Shown: positions 12,016 through 24,013 of the stretch, in pieces
How positions within the stretch are numbered: position 1 is the first letter of the stretch
Layout of the letters: each line of letters opens with the position of its first letter
The notes under the pieces: model-generated
What the model saw: only the letters and a program-made list of their open reading frames with translations
Database searches by the model: none
Told to the model about the DNA's origin: nothing
Translations under genes and position numbers: made by a program
Source: Symbiodinium natans
Taxonomy: Eukaryota > Sar > Dinophyceae > Suessiales > Symbiodiniaceae
Assembly: GCA_905221605.1 (NCBI GenBank)
Contig: CAJNDS010000935.1
Location: 131,001-195,000 of the forward strand
DNA length: 64,000 nt
Direction of reading: 5' to 3'

Positions 12016-12870
12016 ACATGAACTGTACATTCTGTAAAATAATGACAAGCCAGAGAAGCCAGAGCGTCAACACACAATGGCAGAGAAAGTTTGCATCTTC
12101 GAGTCTAAGCGTTGGCATAGCACTGAAGCATTTTTTTTGGCGATCGGGTGGTTTCATGCAGTCGATGATTCCCGCATAGCTGCAAGCAGAGCCAGAGCAC
12201 GCTGGTGTGTGGTGATGGTGTTCAAAGTGACCAAGCGTGTCGTTTTAGAGTCAGAGGTGTGGCTTCACCTTGAGAAGTAGATGTGACCGTGCCGCGCGTA
12301 GGATCTCATGGGGACAAATCAACTTGACTCTGACTTAGACGGTGCTTTTGAGGCGGAGGCTCAGCTGTTACAGAACCTGGCGCTGCCGCCGCGGGGCAGA
12401 TCAGCCCAGGTCCCCAGGGGGCGTCAAAGCTCGAGAACGTAGAAGACCTCACAGACGGCTGACGACTGGCGACGAAGTAGTTGCAGGTACACTTTGGGAT
12501 GACGTCGCTGGACCACACAGACCCCCACGATGGATTCAAGTACAGCCTCTTAGCAGTCTTGCACCTTCCGTAACGGAAGAAACCACGGCAGAAGTTTGCA
12601 GCTGTAAGGATGTGCTCTGTGGAAGTCCGTGCCATCGCTCGTATGGCCTTCCCGCGGTGTGTGGGCTTCAACATGCAGCAGCAAGGCCGGTTTGGGCAGC
12701 TTGCGCACACGGGCCAGGACATCGGCTTTGCTGAGCGGCGGCACAGACCAGCCTCTGGTGGTGATCGTGGTGTGTCCAGCCAGCCGCTCGGACTACCACA
12801 ACGGAAAGGATGGGGTTGCCTTGGACAACCGCAGTGTCATGATCCACAAAAGTTTTCGATGACGATGCAG

Positions 12871-12877
<7 letters not shown>

Positions 12878-12918
<41 letters not shown>
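12878..12918. repeat. (CT)n microsatellite
   Basis: A pure CT dinucleotide run preceded by a C tract. It lies at the edge of the 12.0-12.9 kb unique block. Confidence 0.9.
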
Positions 12919-12920
<2 letters not shown>

Positions 12921-14136
12921 TCATAATTGTCATACATTTATAGGTACACACACATGTGTTTCGGTATATATATATATAGATATATATGTATATTTATATG
13001 GCTAAATATACGTGTAAGTATCTATGGTTACATGTAATGCTTGATCTCGTGCCTCCGCACCTTCCTTCTGCAATGCCCCTCATCAGAGTTTCGGTTTTGG
13101 GCTTCTGAAACTCTTGGGGTTTAGGGCTTAGGGAGGGCAGGGCGGGTTCTGCACTGCCGACATCTGGGGGTTTAGGGTTTAGGGTTTAGGGTTTAGGGTG
13201 TAGGGTGTAGGGTGTAGGGTGTATATAGAGTTTAGGGTGTTGAAGCTGCAGGTGCGCCCCTGGGCGCCAGGCGCATACACTCAGCGAGGCATTTGACCTC
13301 AGGTTTCTGGGAGTTCTGGCTTTGAGTTGCGGGCTTAGGAGTCGATGTCGATGATTCTTGGGATTTTGGGTCGCGTTTCGAGCTCCAGGATGCTGCTCAG
13401 GTTTTGGGGGAACGCTTCTGGGGCTTAGGGGGCATTTGGGTTGGGGGTTGAGGGCTTTGGGGGTTCAGAGTTTTTCTAGCCCAAAATAGGCTTCGAGCCT
13501 TAAACCCTGAACCCTGGACCCTGGACCCTGAACCCTAAACCCCAAACCCTAAACCCTATAACCCTAAACCCGGTCTCTTTGCAAAAGGCGCTTTGGGAAT
13601 TCTCCTGCGCGTGACGTGCAAAGCCTATTTGGGGGTTCAGGACTCTTACTACCCCCCACGATAGCAATACGTATAAGCCCCCTAAGCTCTAAGTAGTTTA
13701 TAAGTACACTTACAATTGGGGTTAGAAGGACCCATGAATCTCGGCCATACGCTAAACCCCAAACCCCAAACCCCAAACCCTAAACCCGCTTTCATGAACC
13801 TCCAAGTACACCCACTTTGAGGCAGGGACGCCAATCTCTGCATAGTTGGGGTCAAAGGCAGCGCTTGAGGCTCCATACTGGAGGACCTGAATGTTGAGAT
13901 TCGGGGACGGTTTGGGGTTTAGGGTTCAGGGTTTAGAGTTTAGGGTTTAGGGTGTAGGGTTTAGGGTTTAGGGTTTAGGGGTTGGGGTTTGGGGTTTGGG
14001 GTTCCGCGTTTTGGGGTTACGGGTTGGTGTTCAGTGCCACAGTGCGACATGCAACAGCTGGGAGCCTGTTTTGCACAGTGAGGCACGGAGGACTTGCTAG
14101 CATACAACCCCTCCCCCCCCCCAAGCTGCACTTGAG

Positions 14137-14480
14137 TCAGCTGAGAGCGGGATCTATAAGAGTACAGACATGAGGCTTTTGGGGTATAGGGGCTTCTTGT
14201 TTAAAGGTGGCGGAAGCCTTATCCCTTTCGCTGGCTACAGGGGCTTCTTGTTTAAAGGTGTCGGAAGCCTTATCCGCTCCATCTACGATGAGCCTCAAAT
14301 CGGACCAGGCAAGCCTCAAATCCTCTAAGGCAAGGGCCGCCTGTGTGCAGAGAGGAACGGCGAAGTGGGTGAGTGTGGCTTGCGTCAGCTTGCCCGCCTT
14401 CCGAAGCGCCATGCCACAAAAACCGACAAGGTCGTAACCTAGGCTAGGAGCCCAGCAGCCTACTATAGTAAAGAAAGCCG
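14137..14480 (-). other. Possible host exon with a 17-residue tandem repeat
   Basis: The minus-strand frame is open and of normal complexity. It contains two units of a 51-bp tandem repeat (starts at 14189 and 14240), read as DKASDTFKQEAPVASER and the variant DKASATFKQEAPIPQK. The more N-terminal part is helical and Leu/Ala-rich. The frame continues upstream into 14500-14680, but that part looks like a foldback element (TTTGCGTTAAATAGG... and ...CGCAAATAAG), so it may be intron. Function is unrecognised. Confidence 0.3.
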
Positions 14481-14725
14481 TGCGATTGACAGATGCCCTT
14501 TTTGCGTTAAATAGGTTTATACTGGATCCTATCCCAAAAAGGGGGGAAAATGGGTACCACTGGGCATCGTAGTAAACTGGGTTGGCCTTTAAACCCTTTG
14601 AAAAATGTTCGTATATAGGGTCCCTTGCAAACGCAAATAAGAAAAATACAAAACGTCCCACAAGCCAACCTAGTAAAGCTCTGAACCGCAGCCAAAATTG
14701 CGGGGTCTGCGGCTGGCTCTCTATG

Positions 14726-14726
<1 letters not shown>

Positions 14727-14756
<30 letters not shown>

Positions 14757-14803
14757 GTCTCTCTCTCTGTCTCTCTCTCTGTCACTCTCTCTCTCTCTCT
14801 CTC
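14727..14803. repeat. (CT)n microsatellite
   Basis: CT repeats interrupted by a regular GTCTCT. They give a Ser/Leu frame on one strand and an Arg/Glu frame on the other. Confidence 0.9.
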
Positions 14804-14923
14804 TTTCTTACGGGTTGGAGAGAGTTTCTCTCTTCCAATATAAAGGCGAGTCCGAAAAGCCCAACTGCCGCTGAAGTGAGTGCCTACAACCAACTGGGGG
14901 TCGGGACTCTTGTACTAAGGATT

Positions 14924-15054
14924 AAACCCTAAACCCTAAACCCTAAACCCTAAACCCTAAACCCTAAACCCTAAACCCTAAACCCTAAACCCTAAACCCT
15001 AAACCCTAAACCCTAAACCCTAAACCCTAAACCCAAACCCTAAACCCTAAACCC
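14924..15054. repeat. Telomere-type array (CCCTAAA)n
   Basis: About 18 nearly perfect copies, one of the two longest clean arrays in the window. A family B foldback element follows shortly after, at about 15163. Confidence 0.95.
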
Positions 15055-15162
15055 CTTAGAGCGTTTGGTATTCGGGTCTTGCAGAAACAGCCTCGGCCGT
15101 GCGGCAGAGCGCGGAAAGACCGCGCCCACGACGGTGCTTCCTGGGTAGAGGGGTTTCTTGGT

Positions 15163-15356
15163 GGCCCAGCAACCACAGTAGAATAAAGGTAATATAGAGG
15201 CCTTAATAACTAGAACAGGATTTGGGGGGGGTTATTGTAATATATTGATAAAGGGACCCTACTAGTAACTATTCCGCCTTCTTTTTTGGCTTGCGTGCTG
15301 TATAAGAGAACCATGAACCAAAAAACAGAGGAAAAGGGTACCAGTGGGCTACCAAG
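15163..15356. mobile_element. Foldback element, family B
   Basis: The left end is CTTGGTGGCCCAGCAACC and the right end is GGGTACCAGTGGGCTACCAAG. GTTT occurs directly outside both ends (GGGGTTT before, GTTTATT after), which looks like a 4-bp target-site duplication. The interior is longer than in the 58021 copy. Confidence 0.55.
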
Positions 15357-16734
15357 GTTTATTGTGTTCGGGTTGCTTACAAAAATCAGATGCCGCGATC
15401 AACGTACGCACAGTTGCCCCGTCACAGGGTTCTGAAGTAGCTGTAGGGTTTAGGGGTTTAGGTTTCGGGGTTTCAACCATGGAGCCCCGAACCCTAAACC
15501 CTAAACCCTAAACCCCAAAAAGCATCATCTGCAGCCGAGCCCGTGGCTGAAGGTGCAGCAGGTTGGCGAAGAGGTCCCCACCCTCGTCGCCCTTTGCATC
15601 CGCCACCTCAGAAAAAAGGCAGCTGGAGGGGCAGGGGTTCGGAGGCTTGGGGCCCCAGGGTTTAGGGTTTAGGGTTGAGGGGTTGAGGGGTTGAGGGGTT
15701 TAGGGTTTAGGGTTTAGGGTTTAGGGTTTAGGGTTTAGGGTTTAGGGTTTAGGGTTTAGGGGCCCCAGGGTTGGGGGGGGGGGGGGGTTGCCGACGCGCC
15801 TCAACATCCTTCGCAGGTTCTTTTGGGTTTAGGGTTTCGGGTTTTGGGGGGGGTTTTAGGGCCCCCCCCCCCCCCCCCCCCCCCTCCCTAATTCTCAAAC
15901 GGGTTTAGTATTGGGCCGGGTGCCGGGAGGGTCCGGGAAAGATACTATTTAAACTTAGGGTGGGGTTTAGCATTCGGGGGAAGCGATTATATACCTAGGA
16001 ATCCTACAAGGGGCTTAAAAATCATAACCTCCAAAAAGGACGGGTAGGGGCTATCTAGGAATCCTACAAGGGGCTTCAGAATCATAACCTCCATACATAG
16101 GGTAGGTTTTGAATCCTTAAGCCCTAAACCCTAAACCCTAAACCCTAAACCCTAAACCCTAAACCCTAAACCCTAGACCCTAAACCCTAGATGAACCCGA
16201 AGCCCTTGTAGCACTTGCAAGACAAGTCGAGGGGGGCGGAGAAACCCTAAACCCTAAACCCTAAACCCTAAACCCTAAACCCTAAACCGTGGCTCTGGAG
16301 ATTGAAATCCTGGTGCCCAAAGGAACCCTCGCATCGAGCGAACTGTGGCTTCCCTGTTGGGAAGCCCTCCACCCTGTTTAGGGTTTAGGGTTTAGGGTTT
16401 AGGGTTTAGGGTTTAGGGTTTAGGGTTTAGGGTTTAGGGTTTAGGGTTTAGGGTTTAGGGTTTAGGGTTTAGGGTGTGAAAGGGGGCGGCTTTTGGAGTT
16501 TGAGGCTTCGTGTCCAGGGTTGGTTTCCACTAGGGGGGTGTTAAGGGTTTACGGGTTTAGTATTTGGGGTGTAGGGTTTAGGGGCTTGGGTGTTAGGGCT
16601 TAAGGTGTAGGCCGGGGCTTAGGGCTTAGAAATTCTGAGCACCGGGGACCCAAAGACTATATTTTTCCTCAGGCTCCCGGCTCGCACCAGGGGAAGCAGA
16701 TCTTGGTGGAGCATGGCCTTCACAGGAAATAGGG

Positions 16735-17105
16735 TTTGTAGGGCTTAGGGTTTGGGGTTTGCAGGGTCCAGGGTTTGTAGGATTTGTAGGGCTTGTAGGG
16801 TTTGTAGGGTTTGCAGGGTTTGTAGGGTTTGTAGGGTTTGTAGGGTTTGTAGGGTTTGTAAGGTTTGTGGGGTTTGTAGTGCGTGTAGGGTTTGCAGGGT
16901 TTAGGGTTTGCAGGGTCCAGGGTTTGTAGGGTTTGCAGGGTTTGTAGGGTTTGCAGGGTTTGTAGGGTTTGTAAGGTTTGTGGGGTTTGTAGTGTGTGTA
17001 GGGTTTGTAGGGTTTGCAGGGTTTAGGGTTCAGGGTTTGCAGGGTTTAGGGTTTGTAGGGTTTGGGGTTTATAGGGTTTGCGGTTTGTACGTTTTGTAGG
17101 GTCTG
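16735..17105. repeat. GGGTTTGTA minisatellite
   Basis: A 9-bp unit GGGTTTGTA with GCA and AAG variants. It is arranged as two larger, partly duplicated blocks; the GGTTTGTGGGGTTTGTAGTG segment occurs in both. It is a telomere-like derivative. The Gly/Phe/Val frame is not a gene. Confidence 0.9.
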
Positions 17106-18642
17106 TAGGTGTTTTTTGGCATGGTAGCCTATACAACCCAAGGGCCCATACACCAGAACCCTTTAAAGAGGGTAAGGGACCATATTAAGGGCCCATGAAA
17201 CTACTCTTAGATAAACCCTCAAACCTTGAACCCTAAACCCTCAAGCCCGCTAAGCCCTAAACCGTTTACCCTCTAAAACCCGAAGCAATAAACCGGATAT
17301 CCCAGACCTAAACATAAACTCCAACGCCTAAAACCCAAACCCGAACCGTAAACCCTACAACCCTTTGACCCTACAACCCTATAAGCCTATATCCCTCCAA
17401 CCCTAGAACCCCCAAACCTATAACACTATGACCCTATAACCCTCTAACCCTGTAACCCTGAAACCCGCTACCCCTATAACCCTATAACCCTAAACCTTAA
17501 ACCGTAAACCTCTGATAAAGAAAGCATAGGCCAGAAACCCCAAGCCCTGCACCCCAAACCTAAAGTCCATTCTGGTAGGTGAACATTTTCCCAAGATAGG
17601 GGTACCGATCATGTGAATACCCTCAAATACTCTAATCCTCATCATCGGACCCCCCTTCCAACAAATATGTTCCTACACCCTAACCCCTCAGCCCTCGGCC
17701 CTAAACTTACTTAAGCCCGAAACCCTAAACGGTAAGCCCTAAACCCTAACCCCCTAACCCCTAAACCCATGCCCGGACTCGCCTCAGGGCTTGAGCCGAA
17801 ATTTGCTGCTTCATCCCGGCCCTTGTGCCTGAGATCGGGTTTTGGAGTTTGCAGTTGGGTTTAGGAACCCTAAGCCCTAAACTCTAAACCCTAAACTCAA
17901 AACCTAAACCCCAAACCCTAAACCCCAAACCCTAAACCCCAAACCCTAAACCCTAAACGCCCAGCTTCACTGCAGAATCGTGGCCGAGGCCCCCTATTTG
18001 GGGGACCAAACGAACCCTAGCAGGGTTTAGGGTTTAGGGTTTTTGGTTCATATACCTTGAGAGGAACTCTAGTAGTATAGCTCGGGTATATGACCTGAAT
18101 TTGAGGGCCCCTTTGGTCCCCAAGGCACGAAGCCATAGGCCTGCTTCTTGGGTGGCCAGAGGTGTTTAGGGTTTAGGGTTTAGGGTTTCGGGTTTAGGGT
18201 TTCGGGTCCAAGGTTTTAGCGTTTCGCGCGTGTGTGTTGGGTTCACACCCACTTAGATGCCGCCAGGCACTTCCACTGCAGCTTCTCGCAGTGGCGCGCG
18301 AGAGTCCGGACCTCAGAGCCCCAAGCGGAGATCGACGGCTCCGGGGTTCAGGGCTCAGGGCTCCCAAAGCCTAAACCCTAAACCCTAAACCCTAAACCCT
18401 AAACCCTAAACCCTAAACCTCCAAGTTTGGAATGTTTCAGAGAAGGCCAGGTTGACAGTGGGGGTTTAGGAGCTCTTCCTACAAGAACTTGTCAAGCGCC
18501 CTATGACCGCAAATTTAAGAAGTGGGCGTAGGGTTCTCATGGGCTGCCCTACCACCCCCCCTTCTTTACTAAGGTTTAGGGGTTAGGATTTCGGGTTTAG
18601 GGCTGAGGGTTCAGTTCAGGGTTTAGGGTTTAGGGTCTAGGG

Positions 18643-18752
18643 CTACTGCCCCCCCTAGGTTCCCCCCATAATTAAGGAAATGTAGGGATATTTAAGCCTA
18701 GTTAAGGTTATTCAATGGGGGAACCTAGAGGGAGTCTTGAGGGGGCTAGTAG
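18643..18752. mobile_element. Foldback element, family E
   Basis: The left arm is CTACTGCCCCCCCTAGGTTC and the right arm is GGGGGAACCTAGAGGGAG then GGGGGCTAGTAG. These are clear inverted ends around an AATTAAGG...CCTAGTTAAGG core of about 110 bp. Telomere-type sequence abuts the left side. Confidence 0.6.
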
Positions 18753-21398
18753 GGAAGCCCCTGAGGTTAGTTTGGGCCTTCAGGCTTCAGGTTTTCAGGG
18801 ATCGAATGAGGTTTAGGGTTTAGGGTTTAGGGTTTACGGTTTAGTTTAGGGCTTAGGGCTTAGGGAACCAAAAAGGTGATCAAAGACACGGATGAGTAAT
18901 TCTTGATTTCACGTGTTCACTTGGTTTCTTCAAAAAGGGATCAGTTCACCTGAAAATGTCAGCTTTGTCCTGTTCACCAAAAGGCAAAAGGCTTCTAACA
19001 TCAATTCCAAGAGACCAGGACAAAGCGATGAATCCCACAAGATTAAGGAGATGAGGACACCGCAAAAAAAATGCAGAAGCCCTCATTCATGCCACATATT
19101 TTCCTTCCCCCTTCGCTCTCGGAACGCAAGCTCTTTCCGTGACGCCTTCCTTATCCGCAACCTTAACCCTAAACCCTAAACCCTAAACCCTAAACCCTAA
19201 ACCCTAAACCCCAAACCCGAAAACCTAAACCTTAAACCTTCTGAGACGACCCCAGGATCCTAAACCTTAAAACTGACAATAAACCCGCACCTTATAAGCC
19301 TGAACCCTAGAACAAAGCGTAAAGCCGAAATCATAGAATTGTCTGCGCAACCCTGAACATTACACCCTAAACTCTAAATCCTCAACAACCCTGAACCCTG
19401 ACGCACAAACAAGTACAACAACCACTAATTTTTTCGAACCAACCCTCCAAACTCAGGTGCTGTGTGATGAAACCCTAAACCCTAAACCCTAAACCCTCAG
19501 CCCTAAACCCTAAACCCTAAAACCTTGTAGTCTGAACTCTGAAGCCCAAAGCCAGAAGATCGCCCTCGATATATGTTGAGCAGCCCACTAAGGCACTAAG
19601 CCTTTTGGGGTTTAGGGTTTAGGGTTTGGGGTTTGGGGTTTAGGGTTTAGGGTTTAGCGTTTCATCACGCAGCATCCGGGTTTGGGCACAGGCCTACCCT
19701 AAACCCTAAACCCCGAACTCCTTGGGGCCTGAAGGCACTGTATTAAGGTTTAGGTTAAGTCACAGCTCCAGCGTTCCCCAAAGCCACCATTATAACCTCT
19801 TACTTCCGTATATTCCGTATATCGAACGCCAACACCGTATATCGAACGCCAACACTGCTGCACTGTCTGGGTTCGAAGGTACTGAGCCTTACACCTTACA
19901 CGCGAAACCCCCAAACCCTAAAGGCCAAAGAATCTGGCCTGGCCTTAAAACCATTTGAAATATACTATTTGTATATTGGGTCCCTGTATTCTAAAAACCA
20001 ACCTAGGGTTTAGCAAGAGTCGCGACACAGGTCTGCACTTTGCACTGAGCCCAACGCGTAGTGCGCCTGAGTGCGCAGTGCTGTGCCTTGGGCGTTGCGA
20101 CCCAACCGAGTCCTAAGGGTTTACGGGTCGAAACCCCCAATGGCGCTAAACCCCTGAACCCTACACTAATGGTTTCTCAGCGTTTAGGGGATTTTAGGGG
20201 TCTACACCCCCATACACGCCCCCCTAAACCCAAAACCCTCCCCGAACGGTCGCGGGGTTTAGAATTCGGGCGTAGGGTTTAGGGTTTAGGGCTAAGGGTT
20301 TAGGGCTTAGGGTTTAGGGTTTATGGTCGGGTATAGGGTGGTCTGCTGTGCAAGCTGGCGCTCCGTGTAAGCCATCGGCGGAAAACGTCCTCGGTGGGGG
20401 CCCGCAGCATACCTTTCGGAGCTCTTTAGGGTTTAGGGTTTAGGGTTTAGGGTTAAGGGTTTAAGGGTTTAGATCAGTGGGGCGAAATCCCAGGCACGGG
20501 ACACATGGGACGCTAGCAGTTGATTCACACTGCACTGTGGAGCTGGGATACCAATCCCAGACAGCAACAAAAAGAGGGACTTTGATTCGAAGCTGTATCC
20601 CTAAACCCCAAACCCCAAACCCCAAACCCTAAACCCTAAACCCTAAACCCTAAACCCTAAACCCTAACCCCTAAACCCTGGAAGCTCGGGTTGAATGCTG
20701 TAGCGTTGGGTCTGGTAAACCTGAAGGTGCCTTTTGTGCTACCTGACAAGGGTTGCAGCTGCGTCTTCCAGGCTTTAGAGTTTAGGGTTTAGGGTTTAGG
20801 GTTTAGGGTTTCGGGTTTGGGCAATTTGAAAGTTTTGGGATTTCGGGATTCAGGATTCAGGGACTTTTAGAGTTAGGTTTAGAGCTTTTCGTTGCTAAGA
20901 TGGGTGCGGCAACTTGTCTTAAATGTCTTGGAATCGCTCCCGCCGCGCTGAGGGTTTATGGTTTAGGGTTCCTAAACCCTAAACCCTAAACCCTAAACCC
21001 TAAACCCTCAACCCTCAACCCTCAACCCTAAACCCTAAACCCTAAACCCTAAACCCTAAACCCCCTGAACCCTGGGCCCGACGCAGCCCCCACCTGTACG
21101 AAACTTAGGGGCCCACGCCGCAGAGCCGGCAGCGTAAGGGTGAAGGTGAGGTGCAGGAGAGACTGGCCTAAGCCCGACTAGGGTTTAGGGTTTAGGGTTT
21201 AGGGTTTAGGGTTTAGGGTTTAGGGTTTAGGGTTTAGGGTTTAGGGTTTAGGGTTTAGGGTTTAGGGTTTGGGGTTTGGGGTTTTTGGGTTTAGGGTTTA
21301 GGGTCTGGGCTTAGGGTTTAGGGCTTGCAAAAACCGGGCAGCTTTTTGGGGCTTATCGGGTTTGGGACGTAGTCCCAGTTCTGTCTAGTCCATATACT

Positions 21399-21511
21399 TC
21401 TATTTGCTTAAGAACCCCCCCCCAAAAATCACAATCCCTATATTTCCCTTATTACGGAAGCATATTTGTCTTTTTTTTTTTGGGGGGGGGGTTCTTAAGC
21501 AAATCGTAGTA
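21399..21511. mobile_element. Foldback element, family C
   Basis: The inverted ends are CTATTTGCTTAAGAACCCCC and GGGGGTTCTTAAGCAAATCG. The interior is CAATCCCTATATTTCCCTTA. The same family forms the intron at 25457-25567, and degenerate or truncated copies appear near 9165-9270, 54136-54240 and 63640-63716. Confidence 0.65.
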
Positions 21512-21731
21512 TAGTAGACTCTACATCTCTGAGACGAAACTGCTTTGCCTGGGCTTCTCTCTACATGACTCGACGCCGTATGCTTACACATGGAGAACAA
21601 GATGGTGCCCTTTTCACAGGCCCGGAAATCTAAACCCTAAACCCTAAACCCTAAACCCTAAACCCTAAACCCTAAACCCTAAACCCTAAACCCTAAACCC
21701 TAAACCCTAAACCCTACATCCTGAACCAAAC

Positions 21732-21766
<35 letters not shown>

Positions 21767-22390
21767 CTCCCTCCCACACCTAGGATCTGGGCGATCTTCC
21801 GCATCGTGGGCCGGGTCGGACGCCTCAACGCGAACGCGATTTGGGGGTTTCCGAAATTAGGGGTACCTTACTGCTTGGAGGTTAAACCCGCATGTGGGTA
21901 GTTTCGCAACATTCAGACTCTAGGGTTTATGGTCTCGGGTTTAGGAGGATTGGGGGCGCCACTTTTCCTGGGGTTTTCGTATCATGAGGACAAGCATATA
22001 TATATATATATACATACAGAGGGATAAATAGATAGATCTATAATATATATATATACACATGTGTTTAATATGTACATCTATAATCTTTTTGTATGTATTT
22101 ATATCGGAGGCCCAAGCGAATGGGGGGCGGGGGCGCAATACCCTGGAATTGGCGGGACAGCCTAAAATGGAACTGCCAGCTCCTACTTTGGGTTTAGGGT
22201 TTAGGGTTTAGGGTTTAGGGTTTAGGGCTTAGGGTTTAGGCTCCTACTTCTGATTCTGAGCATAACCTCGGGAACAAAAACACCTGGAACAACACGCAGA
22301 GCGGCTCCAGATGTGAACCCTAAACCCTAAACCCTATAACCCCACAACCCCATATACCCCATAACCCTAAGCTTTTGAACGCGGCGGTGC

Positions 22391-23038
22391 GAGGCACCTA
22401 ACTCCACTTAGTGGCAGGAAAGAGTGTCCGGTACCTCATAAGGTACGTCATGCTACTTATGAGCATAACCTCGGGGTCTCACAGAAGCACGGTTCTGCTC
22501 CTGAGAGCCCAGCATTCTGCTGAGGATCGTACATTACATGTGAAGGACGCACAGCAACATCACAAACTACAAACAGAACGAGTGCGAGCAGCAAGCAGCT
22601 ATGTGCAGCCTACCTACCCCGCGAGGCCAAAAGCACTGTACAGCTACCTGGCACTCGCCCATCCCCTTCGTGGAAACACCACGAATCACGTTTCAGAACA
22701 ACCCTAAGTGTGACAGATGGAGAGCCCCGACACCAGTGGCTGCCCTAGCATCCAAGGAACAGCCGAATGCGGCAGAGGAGCCGAGCCAAAAAGCCCGCCA
22801 CTCCCCAGCCACCGCTCCCGGCGTCCAGCAGACACTGGACCCAGCTGCCCGTGCAATATGTACAGGCCGTAGGCTCAGAAACAACCCCGGAATTCGGGGA
22901 TATGCTCTACCCTGCCAGAATTGGAAGATTTGGGTTGCGAGTGCACGCTGCTAAGACGACCAACGGCGGGCGCATCGGCATCCACTTTTTCGCAGAACGC
23001 TTCAAAGCGTCCCAGCTATCCTTCCTTGTTCCTGAGAC
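22391..23038. other. Unique block downstream of the host gene
   Basis: About 650 bp without telomere repeats follow the putative stop codon of the minus-strand gene. It could be 3' untranslated or intergenic sequence, or it could hold further exons. Several short frames are open on both strands, but none shows a recognisable domain, so I assign no gene. Confidence 0.3.
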
Positions 23039-23972
23039 TCATCGCTGGCCACCACGTGTCCACAAAGGTGGCTGCGGATTGGCACATTCCCATGAGCGGA
23101 ATGCAGCGACAAACTCATCTCGCTCCTTTACATCCGCGAACCACAGCTCCGAGGTGTCAAAGATCCGGTACCTTCGGGTCGAAATGAACCCTAAAAGGGT
23201 TTATGAACCTTAACAGGAATTATAGTAGTATCCCGAGTCGGGTTTCTGGTTCCTCTAGCTTAATGGGAGTTATCGTAGTATAGGCGGTGTATGACCCCAA
23301 ATGTTTATGGTTCATATACCTTGATAGGAATTATAGTAGTATAGGGTATATGACCCTGACCCTAAACCCTAAACCCAAACCCTGAACCCTGAACCCTGAA
23401 CCCTAAACACTAAACCCTAAACCCTAAACCCTAAACCCTAAACCCTAAACCCTAAACCCAATTTAAGGCTTCATGTCGTCCACCAAGGTACATGGCGTCC
23501 CCCCGCTCCACTGAGTAGTGCCGTGAGAGGACCAACTTGTAGAGTGCCTCCTCCTCACCTTGAGAGCCCAGGAACCATATCATGATAAGGGTTTAGGGTT
23601 TAGGGTTTAGGTTTAGGGTTTAGGGCTGGCTACTTTACACGGGAACCCTGAAACAGCAAAAGGGCAAAAGGGTACGGCTGGGCTACCACGTCACACCTCT
23701 TGGCATAGAATTTCATGCCTTCAACCAGAGGAATCCAGCCATCGGCTCCCTTGAAGTGGATACGGCCAACTACCTCAAAAGAGGATAAAAGAAGGGTGTG
23801 TGTGTGTGTGTGTGTGTGTTTTTTTGCTAAAGGGTTTCTAAGGGAACCTAAACCCCTGCAACACACACACACACACAAAAGAAAAAAACACACATAAACA
23901 AAAAAAAATAAATAAATATAAATATAAATAGAAATACAAATACAAATACAAATATGAATACAAATATGAATA

Positions 23973-24013
<41 letters not shown>

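Larger units (their letters stand above)
7870..22390. repeat. Telomere-type repeat and foldback-element mosaic
   Basis: Telomere-type arrays recur at about 8459-8549, 8830-8880, 9747-9832, 11108-11215, 14924-15054, 15698-15760, 16378-16475, 18370-18420, 21179-21269 and 21632-21717. Shorter runs lie between. Foldback elements, poly-C/poly-G tracts (for example 15861-15883) and microsatellites fill much of the rest. Small tandem duplications occur at about 8155-8206 (CTTCCTGAGGTGCGATCCG) and 19799-19855. Unique blocks at 12020-12870 and 14130-14480 may contain exons. I can assign no complete gene. Confidence 0.65.

Noticed and set aside
22767-23213. Plus-strand 148-residue frame that looked like a soluble protein
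   Set aside because: It lies antisense to the last exon (23039-23171) and runs into the intron; the minus-strand exon chain is much better supported.
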